DNA from: Oscillospiraceae bacterium
GTDB taxonomy: Bacteria > Bacillota_A > Clostridia > Oscillospirales > Oscillospiraceae
Reading direction: 5' to 3'
DNA length: 8,037 nt
Assembly: GCA_016302015.1 (NCBI GenBank)
Contig: JAEDOJ010000062.1
Coordinates: forward strand, 1 to 8,037
The notes beneath the pieces are model-generated. The model made no database searches. It was not told where the DNA came from and saw only the letters and a program-made list of their open reading frames with translations. Of this stretch, positions 1-5,903 are shown piece after piece. A program made the translations under genes and the position numbers. Numbering within the stretch: position 1 is the first letter of the stretch; every line of letters starts with the position of its first letter.

Positions 1-23
1 AGACGAGAGACACCTCAGATTTT

Positions 24-1265
24 TTACTCGGCAAATACCTGCTTCAGCTTCACAAAGCGGGGCATACCGTCCTCGTAACGCAGGCCGGTCTCGCCCTTGA
101 TCAGGGGAGCGCAGTACTTGATGAAGTCGGCGGTCACGTTGGAATGATCCTCGGTGATCCATTCCAGGGGAACCTTCTTCTCAAAGTTTGCAACCTTCTC
201 CAGATCAAAGAGAACGTAGTTGCACTTGTAGCCGTTTTCACGGTCGCAGCTAAAGCCAACCATCTTTCCGGTCTCGCCGGCAATGGCAGCCTCCACAGCG
301 GTCTTGCCGGAGTTGAAGGACTCCTCAATATCGGTGGCGGAAGCGCAGTGAGCGGCGCAGCGCTGGAGCAGGGACAGCTCAATGCCCCGAACCTTGACGC
401 CCAGCTTTTCCTTCACCACGTTGGCCAGACGGGAAGCCAGACCACCCAGCTGCGCGTGACCGAAGCCGTCGGTGCCGGAGGTCTTTGCCTCGGAAACGAA
501 GGAGCCGTCGGCATAATGAACGCCCTCGGAAACGGCAACGATGCAGTTGCCCTTTTCCTTATAAATGCGCTCCACGTCGGAGGTGAACTGATCCATGTCG
601 AAATCCACCTCGGGCAGGTAGATCAGATCGGGACCGTCGCCCTTCTCGCCGGCCAATGCGGCGGCGGCAGTCAGCCAGCCGGCGTGACGGCCCATGCACT
701 CGATGATGGTAACCATACCCTTGTCGTAAACCTTGCTGTCACGGGAAACTTCCATGACGGAGGTTGCGATGTACTTGGCTGCGGACGCAAAGCCGGGGCA
801 GTGGTCGGTGCCGAAGAGGTCGTTGTCGATGGTCTTGGGAACGCCGAAGACCCGGCACTCATAGCCCACCTTCTTCATGTAGCGGCTGACCTTGTTGCAG
901 GTATCCATGGAGTCGTTGCCGCCGTTGTAGAAGAAGTAGCGAATGTTGTACTTTTTGAAGATCTCGAGAATGCGCTTGAAGTCCGTGTCGTCCACCTCGG
1001 GATCGGCGATCTTATAACGGCAGGAGCCCAAAGCGGAAGAGGGCGTATAGCGCATCAGCTCCAGCTCGGCGGGATCTTCCTCGTCCATGACCATCAGACG
1101 GTCGTTGAGGATGCCCATGATGCCGTGGTGCATGCCGTAAACCTTGGTAATGCAGTCGCTCTCCAGTGCGGTCTTGATGACGCCGTATGCGCTGGCGTTG
1201 ATCACAGCAGAGGGGCCGCCGGACTGACCGATGACCGCTGCGCCTACAAGTTTTTCAGTTGCCAT
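24..1265 (-). CDS. pfp: Pyrophosphate-dependent 6-phosphofructokinase (PFK family)
   Basis: The 413-aa product is a PFK-family enzyme predicted to phosphorylate fructose 6-phosphate to fructose 1,6-bisphosphate in cytosolic glycolysis, using PPi reversibly. In order it shows the N-terminal phosphoryl-donor loop GQSGGPSAVIN (13-23), GGNDS (115-119), PKTIDND (143-149, with catalytic base Asp147), MGRHAGWL (191-198) and a late sugar-phosphate segment QRCAAHCASATD (301-312). Asp118 and Lys144 sit where ATP enzymes have Gly in GGDGS and PGTIDND; this pair is the known signature of PPi use. Asn117 occupies the position of the usual metal-binding Asp of GGDDS/GGDGS. The ATG is supported by GGAGGT on the minus strand (1273-1278), 7 nt upstream. 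The gene appears monocistronic at its 5' end, with its own promoter, diverging from cpsC. Only 23 nt follow the stop, so its terminator is outside the window. Family is certain; donor specificity is inferred from residues. Confidence 0.93.
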   Translation of the reverse strand: MATEKLVGAAVIGQSGGPSAVINASAYGVIKTALESDCITKVYGMHHGIMGILNDRLMVMDEEDPAELELMRYTPSSALGSCRYKIADPEVDDTDFKRILEIFKKYNIRYFFYNGGNDSMDTCNKVSRYMKKVGYECRVFGVPKTIDNDLFGTDHCPGFASAAKYIATSVMEVSRDSKVYDKGMVTIIECMGRHAGWLTAAAALAGEKGDGPDLIYLPEVDFDMDQFTSDVERIYKEKGNCIVAVSEGVHYADGSFVSEAKTSGTDGFGHAQLGGLASRLANVVKEKLGVKVRGIELSLLQRCAAHCASATDIEESFNSGKTAVEAAIAGETGKMVGFSCDRENGYKCNYVLFDLEKVANFEKKVPLEWITEDHSNVTADFIKYCAPLIKGETGLRYEDGMPRFVKLKQVFAE

Positions 1266-1314
1266 TTATGATACCTCCGTACGATCTGTGCATAGCACAA
1301 AATTTTACCGATAC

Positions 1315-1343
1315 AGTATACCACAAGTTGGAATGCAATGCAA
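1315..1343 (-). promoter_or_regulatory. Sigma-A type promoter for pfp (extended -10)
   Basis: Read on the minus strand, TTGCAT (1343-1338) is followed after exactly 17 nt by TATACT (1320-1315). A TGG immediately before the -10 gives the extended TGn motif. Transcription would start near 1308, leaving a leader of about 43 nt with the Shine-Dalgarno at its end. A second TTGCAT overlaps the first (minus strand 1338-1333) but is too close to the -10 to serve. Confidence 0.72.
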
Positions 1344-1381
1344 GAAGGCAGGAAAAAAATCCTCCGGGGGAGAGAAAAATA

Positions 1382-1410
1382 TTGCATTTTTCCACAGGGA
1401 ATGCTATGAT
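1382..1410 (+). promoter_or_regulatory. Sigma-A type promoter for the cpsCDB operon (extended -10)
   Basis: TTGCAT (1382-1387), a 17-nt spacer and TATGAT (1405-1410) match the housekeeping promoter consensus, and TGC at 1402-1404 supplies an extended -10. The start would fall near 1417, about 34 nt ahead of the TTG start of cpsC. The -35 is the same hexamer as that of the divergent pfp promoter. The two -35 boxes are 38 bp apart, close enough for a shared regulator to act on both. Confidence 0.72.
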
Positions 1411-1435
1411 AAGATCAAAGAAATATGCAAATTGC

Positions 1436-1442
1436 AGAGGAG
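1436..1442 (+). promoter_or_regulatory. Ribosome binding site that fixes a TTG start for cpsC
   Basis: AGAGGAG lies 8 nt before the TTG at 1451. The first downstream in-frame ATG (1460) would be 17 nt away, too far, and the upstream in-frame ATG at 1259 lies upstream of the promoter and inside the start of pfp. The TTG at 1451 is therefore the best start. Confidence 0.75.
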
Positions 1443-1450
1443 ATGTTTCT

Positions 1451-2146
1451 TTGAGTAAGATGGAAGTTACAATTCAGGATATTCTCTGGGCAATGCGGAA
1501 ATACCTGATCTGGATCATTTTGTCCTCGGCGCTTTTCGGCGTCGCGGCATGGGCGTATACCACATTTTTCATTGAACCCATTTACTCCACCAGCTTCAAA
1601 ATGGGCGTCAGCTCCAACGAGCGCCAGAGCGGCGCCGTGGTTACCAGCACCGAGCTGAATACGGAGCAGCGGATTGCCTACACCTACCAGGTGCTGCTCA
1701 CCAGCCAGCCGGTGATGGACGGTCTGAAGGCGTATTTGGGCAAGCCCCTGACCTCCAGCATTTCCGGAGAGGTGAAGGGCGCTACCATGGTCATCGAGAT
1801 CACGGTGAAGGACACCGATCCCGAGCGTGCCGCAGAGACGGCAAACGCCGTGTCCGTGGTTGCGCCCCAGGTGCTGGGCTCCCTTCCCATCGGCGGCATT
1901 CTCTACAGCATCGAGACCGCCAAGGTTCCCACCAGTCCCATTTCTCCCAGTCTGCCCTCCAACATCGGCACCGGCGCCGTCCTGGGCTTCCTGCTGGCCT
2001 GCCTGGTCATCGTCCTGCGGGTGCTGCTGGACACGACCATCTGGCGTGAGGAGGATCTGGAGCGGGGCTTCGATCTGCCCGTACTGGGCAGCGTGCCCAG
2101 CATGAGGCCGGATGTCGTGGCCAAGCGCCGGAAGACAAGGAGGTAG
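1451..2146 (+). CDS. cpsC: Wzz/CpsC-type polysaccharide co-polymerase / tyrosine-kinase adaptor
   Basis: The 231-aa product (TTG start) belongs to the Wzz/CapA/YveK family. These membrane proteins control polymer length, and in Firmicutes they activate a separate BY-kinase through their cytoplasmic C-terminus. It has a short cytosolic N-terminus (1-18), a first membrane helix at about 19-39, an extracellular domain of some 130 residues, and a Pro-rich stretch AKVPTSPISPSLPSN (157-171), which is the family's hallmark before the second helix. The second helix lies at about 172-194. A basic C-terminal tail (about 195-231, ending RRKTRR) would contact CpsD. The stop codon lies inside the Shine-Dalgarno of cpsD, so the two are likely made together. 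The extracellular part is compact compared with Gram-negative Wzz proteins, as expected for CpsC. It could act only as a kinase activator, since no polymer genes are visible. Confidence 0.85.
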   Translation: MSKMEVTIQDILWAMRKYLIWIILSSALFGVAAWAYTTFFIEPIYSTSFKMGVSSNERQSGAVVTSTELNTEQRIAYTYQVLLTSQPVMDGLKAYLGKPLTSSISGEVKGATMVIEITVKDTDPERAAETANAVSVVAPQVLGSLPIGGILYSIETAKVPTSPISPSLPSNIGTGAVLGFLLACLVIVLRVLLDTTIWREEDLERGFDLPVLGSVPSMRPDVVAKRRKTRR

Positions 2147-2149
2147 GTT

Positions 2150-2914
2150 ATGAGCTTGATTTCAAAAAAGAAAAAAACGGATACCCGTACGCCGGGAGAT
2201 TATCCCCGTCTGAATCAGGACAGTCCCTTTGCCATTAAGGAAGCCTATAACTCCATTCGTACCAAGCTGATTTTCACCGGAAAAGGGGAAAAATGTCCGA
2301 TTTTTGCGGTGACCAGCCCCATGGCGGGAGACGGCAAGAGCACCAATGCGGTGGGTCTTGCGGTGTCCATTGCCACGGCGGAGCAGCGGGTTCTGCTCAT
2401 CGACGCGGATATGCGAAAGCCCTCTGTTCACCATTATTTCAATCTGGACAGCAGACGCAGCGGCCTGAGTGAGATTCTGGCGGGACTGACCACGGAGATC
2501 AAGCTCTCCACCACGGACAATCCCAACCTCTCCGTGCTCACGGCGGGGCAGATTCCTCCCAACCCTGCGGAGCTGCTGGGCTCGAAGCAGCTGGACGTGC
2601 TGCTGGACTATGTCCGCCAGTATTTTGACTATATCATTATTGATATGCCCCCTGCCAATATCGTCACGGATGCCAGCATCGTTGCGGAAAAAGTTACCGG
2701 CTACGTTCTGGTGGTGCAGAGCGGCAAGACCCATCAGCAGGAGCTGAAGGACGCCATCCAGCAACTGAAGGACGTGAACGGCAACATTGTGGGCGTGATC
2801 CTGAATGACCCCGGCAATAAGATCGACACCCACTACAGCACCCATTACAACCGGTATTATCGCTATGGAAAATATAAATATTATGGCGAAGAGGGGCGGA
2901 AAAAATCAAAGTAA
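2150..2914 (+). CDS. cpsD: BY-kinase: CpsD/CapB family tyrosine autokinase
   Basis: The 254-aa cytoplasmic P-loop protein is a bacterial tyrosine kinase that autophosphorylates on a C-terminal tyrosine cluster when bound to CpsC. After the interaction segment SPFAIKEAYNSIRTKL (25-40) come Walker A SPMAGDGKST (56-65), Walker A' VLLIDADMRKP (81-91) and Walker B YIIIDMPP (161-168). The usual Walker B ending is DTPP, so Met167 is a mild variation. The tail carries eight tyrosines between 229 and 245 (Y229, 233, 236, 237, 239, 242, 244, 245), the expected phosphorylation cluster. AAGGAGGT (2137-2144) precedes the ATG by 5 nt and overlaps the cpsC stop, which suggests coupled translation. MinD/ParA relatives share the fold, but the Tyr tail and the neighbours decide for a BY-kinase. 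Confidence 0.93.
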   Translation: MSLISKKKKTDTRTPGDYPRLNQDSPFAIKEAYNSIRTKLIFTGKGEKCPIFAVTSPMAGDGKSTNAVGLAVSIATAEQRVLLIDADMRKPSVHHYFNLDSRRSGLSEILAGLTTEIKLSTTDNPNLSVLTAGQIPPNPAELLGSKQLDVLLDYVRQYFDYIIIDMPPANIVTDASIVAEKVTGYVLVVQSGKTHQQELKDAIQQLKDVNGNIVGVILNDPGNKIDTHYSTHYNRYYRYGKYKYYGEEGRKKSK

Positions 2915-2920
2915 GGCGGT
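2914..2920 (+). promoter_or_regulatory. Ribosome binding site for the TTG start of cpsB
   Basis: AGGCGGT differs from AGGAGGT at one base and stands 6 nt before the TTG at 2927. It begins on the last base of the cpsD stop codon. The protein then opens N-I-D-F-H-A-H, matching the near N-terminal D-x-H-x-H of this family, so no upstream start is needed. Confidence 0.6.
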
Positions 2921-2926
2921 GGCAGC

Positions 2927-3598
2927 TTGAATATTGACTTTCATGCCCATATCCTTCCCGCAGCCGACCACGGCAGCGACGGCCTGGACACCTCCCTGCG
3001 TCAGTTGACCCTTGCAAGGGAGGCGGGGATCGACCTGATTGCGGCCACGCCTCATTTTTATCCCCGGAAGGAGTCTCCGGAGCAGTTTTTCCGCCGCCGG
3101 GCAGAGACTGCGGCGCAGCTGCGGCAGGCTCTGGAGGGAGGGGATTACCCGGAGGTGCGGATCGGCAGCGAGACAAACCTGTGCCGTGGCCTGCACCATA
3201 TGGAGCAGGTGGAGGAGCTTTGCCTCCAGGGGACGAAGGTGCTGCTGCTGGAGCTGCCCGGGGATTTTTCCATCCGCGGCTATGAAGACACCCTTGAGAG
3301 CCTTCTGTACGACAGAAAGCTGACGGTGGTGCTTGCCCATATCGACCGCTACCCCACCAATACCGTGGAGGCGCTCATGGAGATGGGCTGCCTGGCGCAG
3401 TTGAACGCGGAGTCCTTCTGCCATTGGCGTACCCGGAGACGGTCTGTGGATTGGGCGAAGGACGAGCGGATTGTGGCGCTGGGCAGCGACATCCACGGCG
3501 TTCAAACCGGCTATGGGGACTTTGAACGGATGCGCCGGCGTCTGGGAACCGTCTATGACGGGGTGATGGAGCGCACCGAAGCCCTGTTGGGACGATAA
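2927..3598 (+). CDS. cpsB: PHP-family manganese-dependent tyrosine phosphatase (CpsB/YwqE type)
   Basis: The 223-aa protein is predicted to remove phosphate from the tyrosine tail of CpsD, resetting the kinase cycle. The PHP metal-ligand set is complete: D-F-H-A-H (His6, His8), Asp14, His43 in ATPHFYP, Glu82 in GSETN, Glu109 in LLLELP, His138 in LAHIDRY, and Asp188/His190 in GSDIHG. The usual ILPGIDDG opening reads ILPAADHG here, so the second Asp is His15. At 223 residues it is slightly shorter than the 240-255 aa I expect for the family. It starts 12 bp after cpsD at a TTG. The gene order C-D-B resembles the Bacillus ywqC-D-E arrangement. It lacks the polysaccharide synthesis genes that usually follow, at least within this window. 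Confidence 0.9.
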   Translation: MNIDFHAHILPAADHGSDGLDTSLRQLTLAREAGIDLIAATPHFYPRKESPEQFFRRRAETAAQLRQALEGGDYPEVRIGSETNLCRGLHHMEQVEELCLQGTKVLLLELPGDFSIRGYEDTLESLLYDRKLTVVLAHIDRYPTNTVEALMEMGCLAQLNAESFCHWRTRRRSVDWAKDERIVALGSDIHGVQTGYGDFERMRRRLGTVYDGVMERTEALLGR

Positions 3599-3640
3599 AA
3601 AACCGGCTTGTCAGGAGAGAACTTCTGACAAGCTGTTTCA
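3599..3640 (+). terminator. Hairpin between cpsB and folC, probable terminator or attenuator
   Basis: A 12-bp stem, GCTTGTCAGGAG (3606-3617) with CTTCTGACAAGC (3622-3633), closes an AGAA loop and contains one G-U pair. On the plus strand the tail is only TGTTTCAAATTTT, so termination may be leaky and folC could be partly co-transcribed. On the minus strand the stem is followed by CGGTTTTTT, a better T tract, but no minus-strand gene feeds it here. No separate folC promoter of good quality is visible after it. Confidence 0.55.
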
Positions 3641-3668
3641 AATTTTACATTAGAAAGAAGATGCCATT

Positions 3669-4934
3669 ATGAACGGCACACAAGCCATTGAATACATCCA
3701 TTCCTACTGCTGGAAAGGCTCCGTTCCGGGGCTGAGCCGTACCTTTGACCTGCTGAACCGCATGGGCAATCCCCAGAACCGGACAAAATTTGTCCATATC
3801 GTGGGAACCAACGGCAAGGGCAGCACCGCCGCCATGACGGCGGCCATTTTGCGGAAGGCCGGGTATACCACCGGTCTGTATACCTCTCCCTATATCATCC
3901 GCTTTCATGAGCGGATGCAGGTCAACGGGGAGGAGATCTCCGATGAGGAGCTGGGGGAGATCACCGGGTTTGTGAAGCCCCATGCGGAGGCCATGGAGGA
4001 TCATCCCACGGAATTTGAACTGGTGACCGCCATTGCCATGGAATTTTTTGCCAGAAGGACCTGCGATATCGTGGTGCTTGAGGCGGGAATGGGGGGAGCC
4101 ATGGATTCCACCAACATCATCAGCGCTCCTGAAGCGGCGGTCTTTACCAACATCGGTCTGGATCACACGGAGTATCTGGGAAACACCCTGGAAGCCATTG
4201 CCCAGACCAAGGCCGGTATTATCAAAGAAGGCACGGAAGTGGTCTATTATCCTGTGAACGACAGGGTAGACGCAGTTTATCACCGCATTGCCGGGGAGAA
4301 AAATGTCCCTGTTCACCGGGTGGATTTTGATGCCATTGTTCCCGAAAGCCACAGTCTGGAGGGACAGGTGTTCGATTATCAGGACAGAACCAACCTGCTG
4401 CTGCCCCTGCTGGGCAGCCACCAGCTCCGCAACGCGGCGGTGGCGATCACCGTGATCGACGTGCTGAAGGGTCGGGGCTGGAAAATCAGTGAAGAAAACC
4501 TCCGGGACGGCCTGAGAGAGGTTCGCTGGCCCGGCCGCTTCGAGCTGCTGCGGAAAGACCCTGTGTTCGTGGTGGACGGAGGGCATAATCCCCAGTGTAT
4601 GGCCGCTCTGGCAAAAAATCTCCGGGATTATCTGCCGGACGTGCCCCTGACCGCCCTGACCGGCGTCATGGCGGACAAGGACTATGTGGATATGTACCGT
4701 CTGGTGGAGCCGTATATCTCCCGCTTTGTCACGGTGACGCCGGAGAATCCCAGAGCCTTGCCTGCTCCGGAGCTGGCAAAGACGCTGGAGCAGTTCGGCA
4801 AGCCGGTCTATGCCTGCGAAAGCGTGAAGGCCGGTGTGGAAAAGGCGATTTCCCTTACCGGCAAGGGCGAAGCCGTGGTGGCCTTCGGCAGCCTGTATAT
4901 GGTGGGGGACATCCGCAGCGCCGCAAAGAAATAA
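3669..4934 (+). CDS. folC: Bifunctional folylpolyglutamate synthase / dihydrofolate synthase
   Basis: The 421-aa cytosolic ATP-dependent ligase adds glutamate to dihydropteroate and to folates, which retains them in the cell. It has the Mur-ligase fold with P-loop GTNGKGS (46-52), TSPYIIRFHERMQVNG (72-87), LEAGMGGAMDSTN (137-149), the metal/ATP motif NIGLDHTEYLG (161-171), the Lys181 segment QTKAGIIKEG, HQLRNAAVA (251-259), WPGRFE (287-292) and DGGHNP (303-308) at the domain junction, then GVMADKD (332-338) in the C-terminal domain. Length is normal for the family. The start is preceded only by a weak AGAAAGAAG (3652-3660), 8 nt upstream, so translation may be modest. It sits just behind cpsB with a hairpin between, an unusual neighbour. 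Dual activity is assumed from the bacterial family; FPGS-only activity is possible. Confidence 0.95.
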   Translation: MNGTQAIEYIHSYCWKGSVPGLSRTFDLLNRMGNPQNRTKFVHIVGTNGKGSTAAMTAAILRKAGYTTGLYTSPYIIRFHERMQVNGEEISDEELGEITGFVKPHAEAMEDHPTEFELVTAIAMEFFARRTCDIVVLEAGMGGAMDSTNIISAPEAAVFTNIGLDHTEYLGNTLEAIAQTKAGIIKEGTEVVYYPVNDRVDAVYHRIAGEKNVPVHRVDFDAIVPESHSLEGQVFDYQDRTNLLLPLLGSHQLRNAAVAITVIDVLKGRGWKISEENLRDGLREVRWPGRFELLRKDPVFVVDGGHNPQCMAALAKNLRDYLPDVPLTALTGVMADKDYVDMYRLVEPYISRFVTVTPENPRALPAPELAKTLEQFGKPVYACESVKAGVEKAISLTGKGEAVVAFGSLYMVGDIRSAAKK

Positions 4935-4937
4935 CAA

Positions 4938-4966
4938 AAAACCGGTCATTCGACCGGTTTTCGCAT
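4938..4966 (+). terminator. Terminator hairpin directly after folC (left copy of a duplicated hairpin)
   Basis: A perfect 10-bp stem, AAAACCGGTC (4938-4947) with GACCGGTTTT (4952-4961), closes the loop ATTC and starts 4 nt after the folC stop. On the plus strand it is followed by TTTTCGCATTTTT. Read on the minus strand its tail is T6 then GTTAT, so it is also a good minus-strand terminator. A 23-nt core is identical to the hairpin at 5246-5268. Confidence 0.85.
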
Positions 4967-4984
4967 TTTTGCGCCGCACCCCTG

Positions 4985-5003
4985 CCTCCCTCGTCAGAGG
5001 GGG
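4985..5003. repeat. Possible degenerate third copy of the interspersed hairpin repeat
   Basis: CTCCCTC (4986-4992) pairs with GAGGGGG (4997-5003) around a GTCA loop. The C-rich/G-rich stem resembles the first hairpin of the two full units to its right, with a different loop. The rest of a unit cannot be aligned with confidence. Confidence 0.3.
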
Positions 5004-5040
5004 CCATGGGCTGATGCAGACCTTATGGTTTCCCCGCACG

Positions 5041-5210
5041 AAAGGCTCCCTTGTGTAAAGGGAGTTGGCACGGCTCAAGCCGTGAATGAGGGATTGCCCG
5101 GGAAAAACTTCGATTTTCCGGGAAGTAAGGTGAAAACAATCACATTTTTTCCATCAACCCCTCCGGGTCACCGATCGGTGACCCACCTCCCCTTACACAG
5201 GGGAGGCTTT
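5041..5210. repeat. 170-bp MITE-like element: two 56-nt double-hairpin units, inverted
   Basis: Unit A (5041-5096) and unit B (5155-5210, read in reverse complement) have the same length, and I count 36 of 56 identical positions. Each holds two hairpins at the same unit coordinates. Hairpin 1 is CTCCCTT-GTGTA-AAGGGAG in A and CCTCCCCT-GTGTA-AGGGGAGG in B. Hairpin 2 is CACGGC-TCAA-GCCGTG in A and GGGTCACC-GATC-GGTGACCC in B. Both end in GAGGG(A/G)TTG or a close variant. The 58-bp spacer has its own hairpin (5097-5122, one bulge). Outside the units, CGCAC (5035-5039) and GTGCG (5216-5220) extend the inversion. No ORF of note lies inside. From memory, similar units occur in many Oscillospiraceae intergenic regions. 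It resembles a non-autonomous mobile or structural repeat; transposition has not been shown. Confidence 0.7.
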
Positions 5211-5245
5211 GGCTTGTGCGAATCTGACATTTTTTCAACAGTATG

Positions 5246-5271
5246 AAACCGGTCATTCGACCGGTTTTTTT
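5246..5271 (+). terminator. Bidirectional terminator hairpin (right copy), overlapping the phosphoesterase stop
   Basis: AAACCGGTC (5246-5254) pairs with GACCGGTTT (5259-5267) around ATTC. T7 (5265-5271) makes it a strong plus-strand terminator. On the minus strand the tail is only TTTCATAC. The TGA of the leftward phosphoesterase gene (5255-5253) lies at the loop/stem junction, so its last codons (K-P-V-E) are encoded by the hairpin itself. Confidence 0.85.
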
Positions 5272-5903
5272 GTTCTCCAAATCAATTTCCTTGTCCTGTC
5301 TTTCGGGACTTCCCTCTCAGGCAGCTCCAGTTCATAGGTGCCGCAGCAGTTGATCAGTGTGGTTCCCTGATGCACCCGCACCCGCTTTTCCCAGTTTTGC
5401 AGATGGACATGGCCGAACAGCCAGTATTCCGGCGGATAATCCTGCAGCAGCTTCCGCATGGAGGCGAAGCCCTGATGCGCCGGGTCCTCCCGGTCGCCCA
5501 GCCCCTCCGGCGCCGCGTGGGAGACGATCACATTCACGCCTCCGCAGCGGCGGAGCTTCCATTTCAGCCGGGAAATCCTGCGCCCCATCTGCCGGTCGGT
5601 GTATTGATGGGGGCCGGGACGGTATCGTTTGCACCCGCCCAAGCCCAGAAAACGAACGCCGTTGTATTCCACAATGGCCCCGTCGATGCAGTCGCAGCCC
5701 TCCGGGGGCTTTACCCCATAGTGCTCGTCATGATTGCCATGGACATAGAGCAGGGGACAGCGAGCCATGGTGACAAGAAAGCTGAGATACTCCGCCTTCA
5801 GGTCGCCGCAGGAGAGAATCAGATCGTATTTGCTGAGCTTCCCCGGAGTATAGTAATCCCACAAGCCCCGGTTTTCCTCATCCGATACAATCAGAATTTT
5901 CAT
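5253..5903 (-). CDS. Calcineurin-like metallophosphoesterase with a D-x-E first motif
   Basis: The 216-aa soluble protein has the metallophosphoesterase fold, binding two metals to hydrolyse phosphomono- or diesters; its substrate is unknown. Motifs in order are VSDEENRGLWDYY (7-18), where Asp8 is kept but the usual His of D-x-H is Glu10; CGDLK (32-36, Asp34); HGNHDE (55-60, Asn57/His58); SHAAPEG (128-134, His129); and FGHVH (163-167, His165 and His167). All other metal ligands are present, so activity is likely. The start is ATG at 5903 with AGAGGAGA (minus strand 5920-5913) 9 nt upstream. It overlaps the upstream fusion gene by 26 bp, pointing to coupled translation and a joint role. The name of its ligand may follow from the fusion protein. 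No signal peptide or membrane segment is seen. Confidence 0.85.
   Translation of the reverse strand: MKILIVSDEENRGLWDYYTPGKLSKYDLILSCGDLKAEYLSFLVTMARCPLLYVHGNHDEHYGVKPPEGCDCIDGAIVEYNGVRFLGLGGCKRYRPGPHQYTDRQMGRRISRLKWKLRRCGGVNVIVSHAAPEGLGDREDPAHQGFASMRKLLQDYPPEYWLFGHVHLQNWEKRVRVHQGTTLINCCGTYELELPEREVPKDRTRKLIWRTKKPVE

Noticed and set aside
144..1271. 375-aa open frame on the plus strand antisense to pfp
   Set aside because: It mirrors the codon phase of pfp, has low-complexity Val/Ala/Gly/His composition and no recognisable motif; pfp on the other strand has full family motifs and a Shine-Dalgarno.
1259..1450. Extended N-terminus of CpsC from the ATG at 1259
   Set aside because: The extension would begin upstream of the promoter and inside the divergent pfp start, and adds a 64-residue segment not expected in this family; the TTG at 1451 has the proper Shine-Dalgarno.
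1266..1450. Riboswitch or T-box in the divergent leaders
   Set aside because: Both leaders are short (about 43 and 34 nt) and contain no large conserved fold.
3645..5078. 477-aa open frame on the minus strand antisense to folC
   Set aside because: The translation lacks any domain I recognise and runs through the folC terminator and part of the repeat; folC explains the region fully.
5041..5210. CRISPR array
   Set aside because: Only two repeat units exist, they are inverted relative to each other, and there is one spacer; the pattern is that of an inverted-repeat element.
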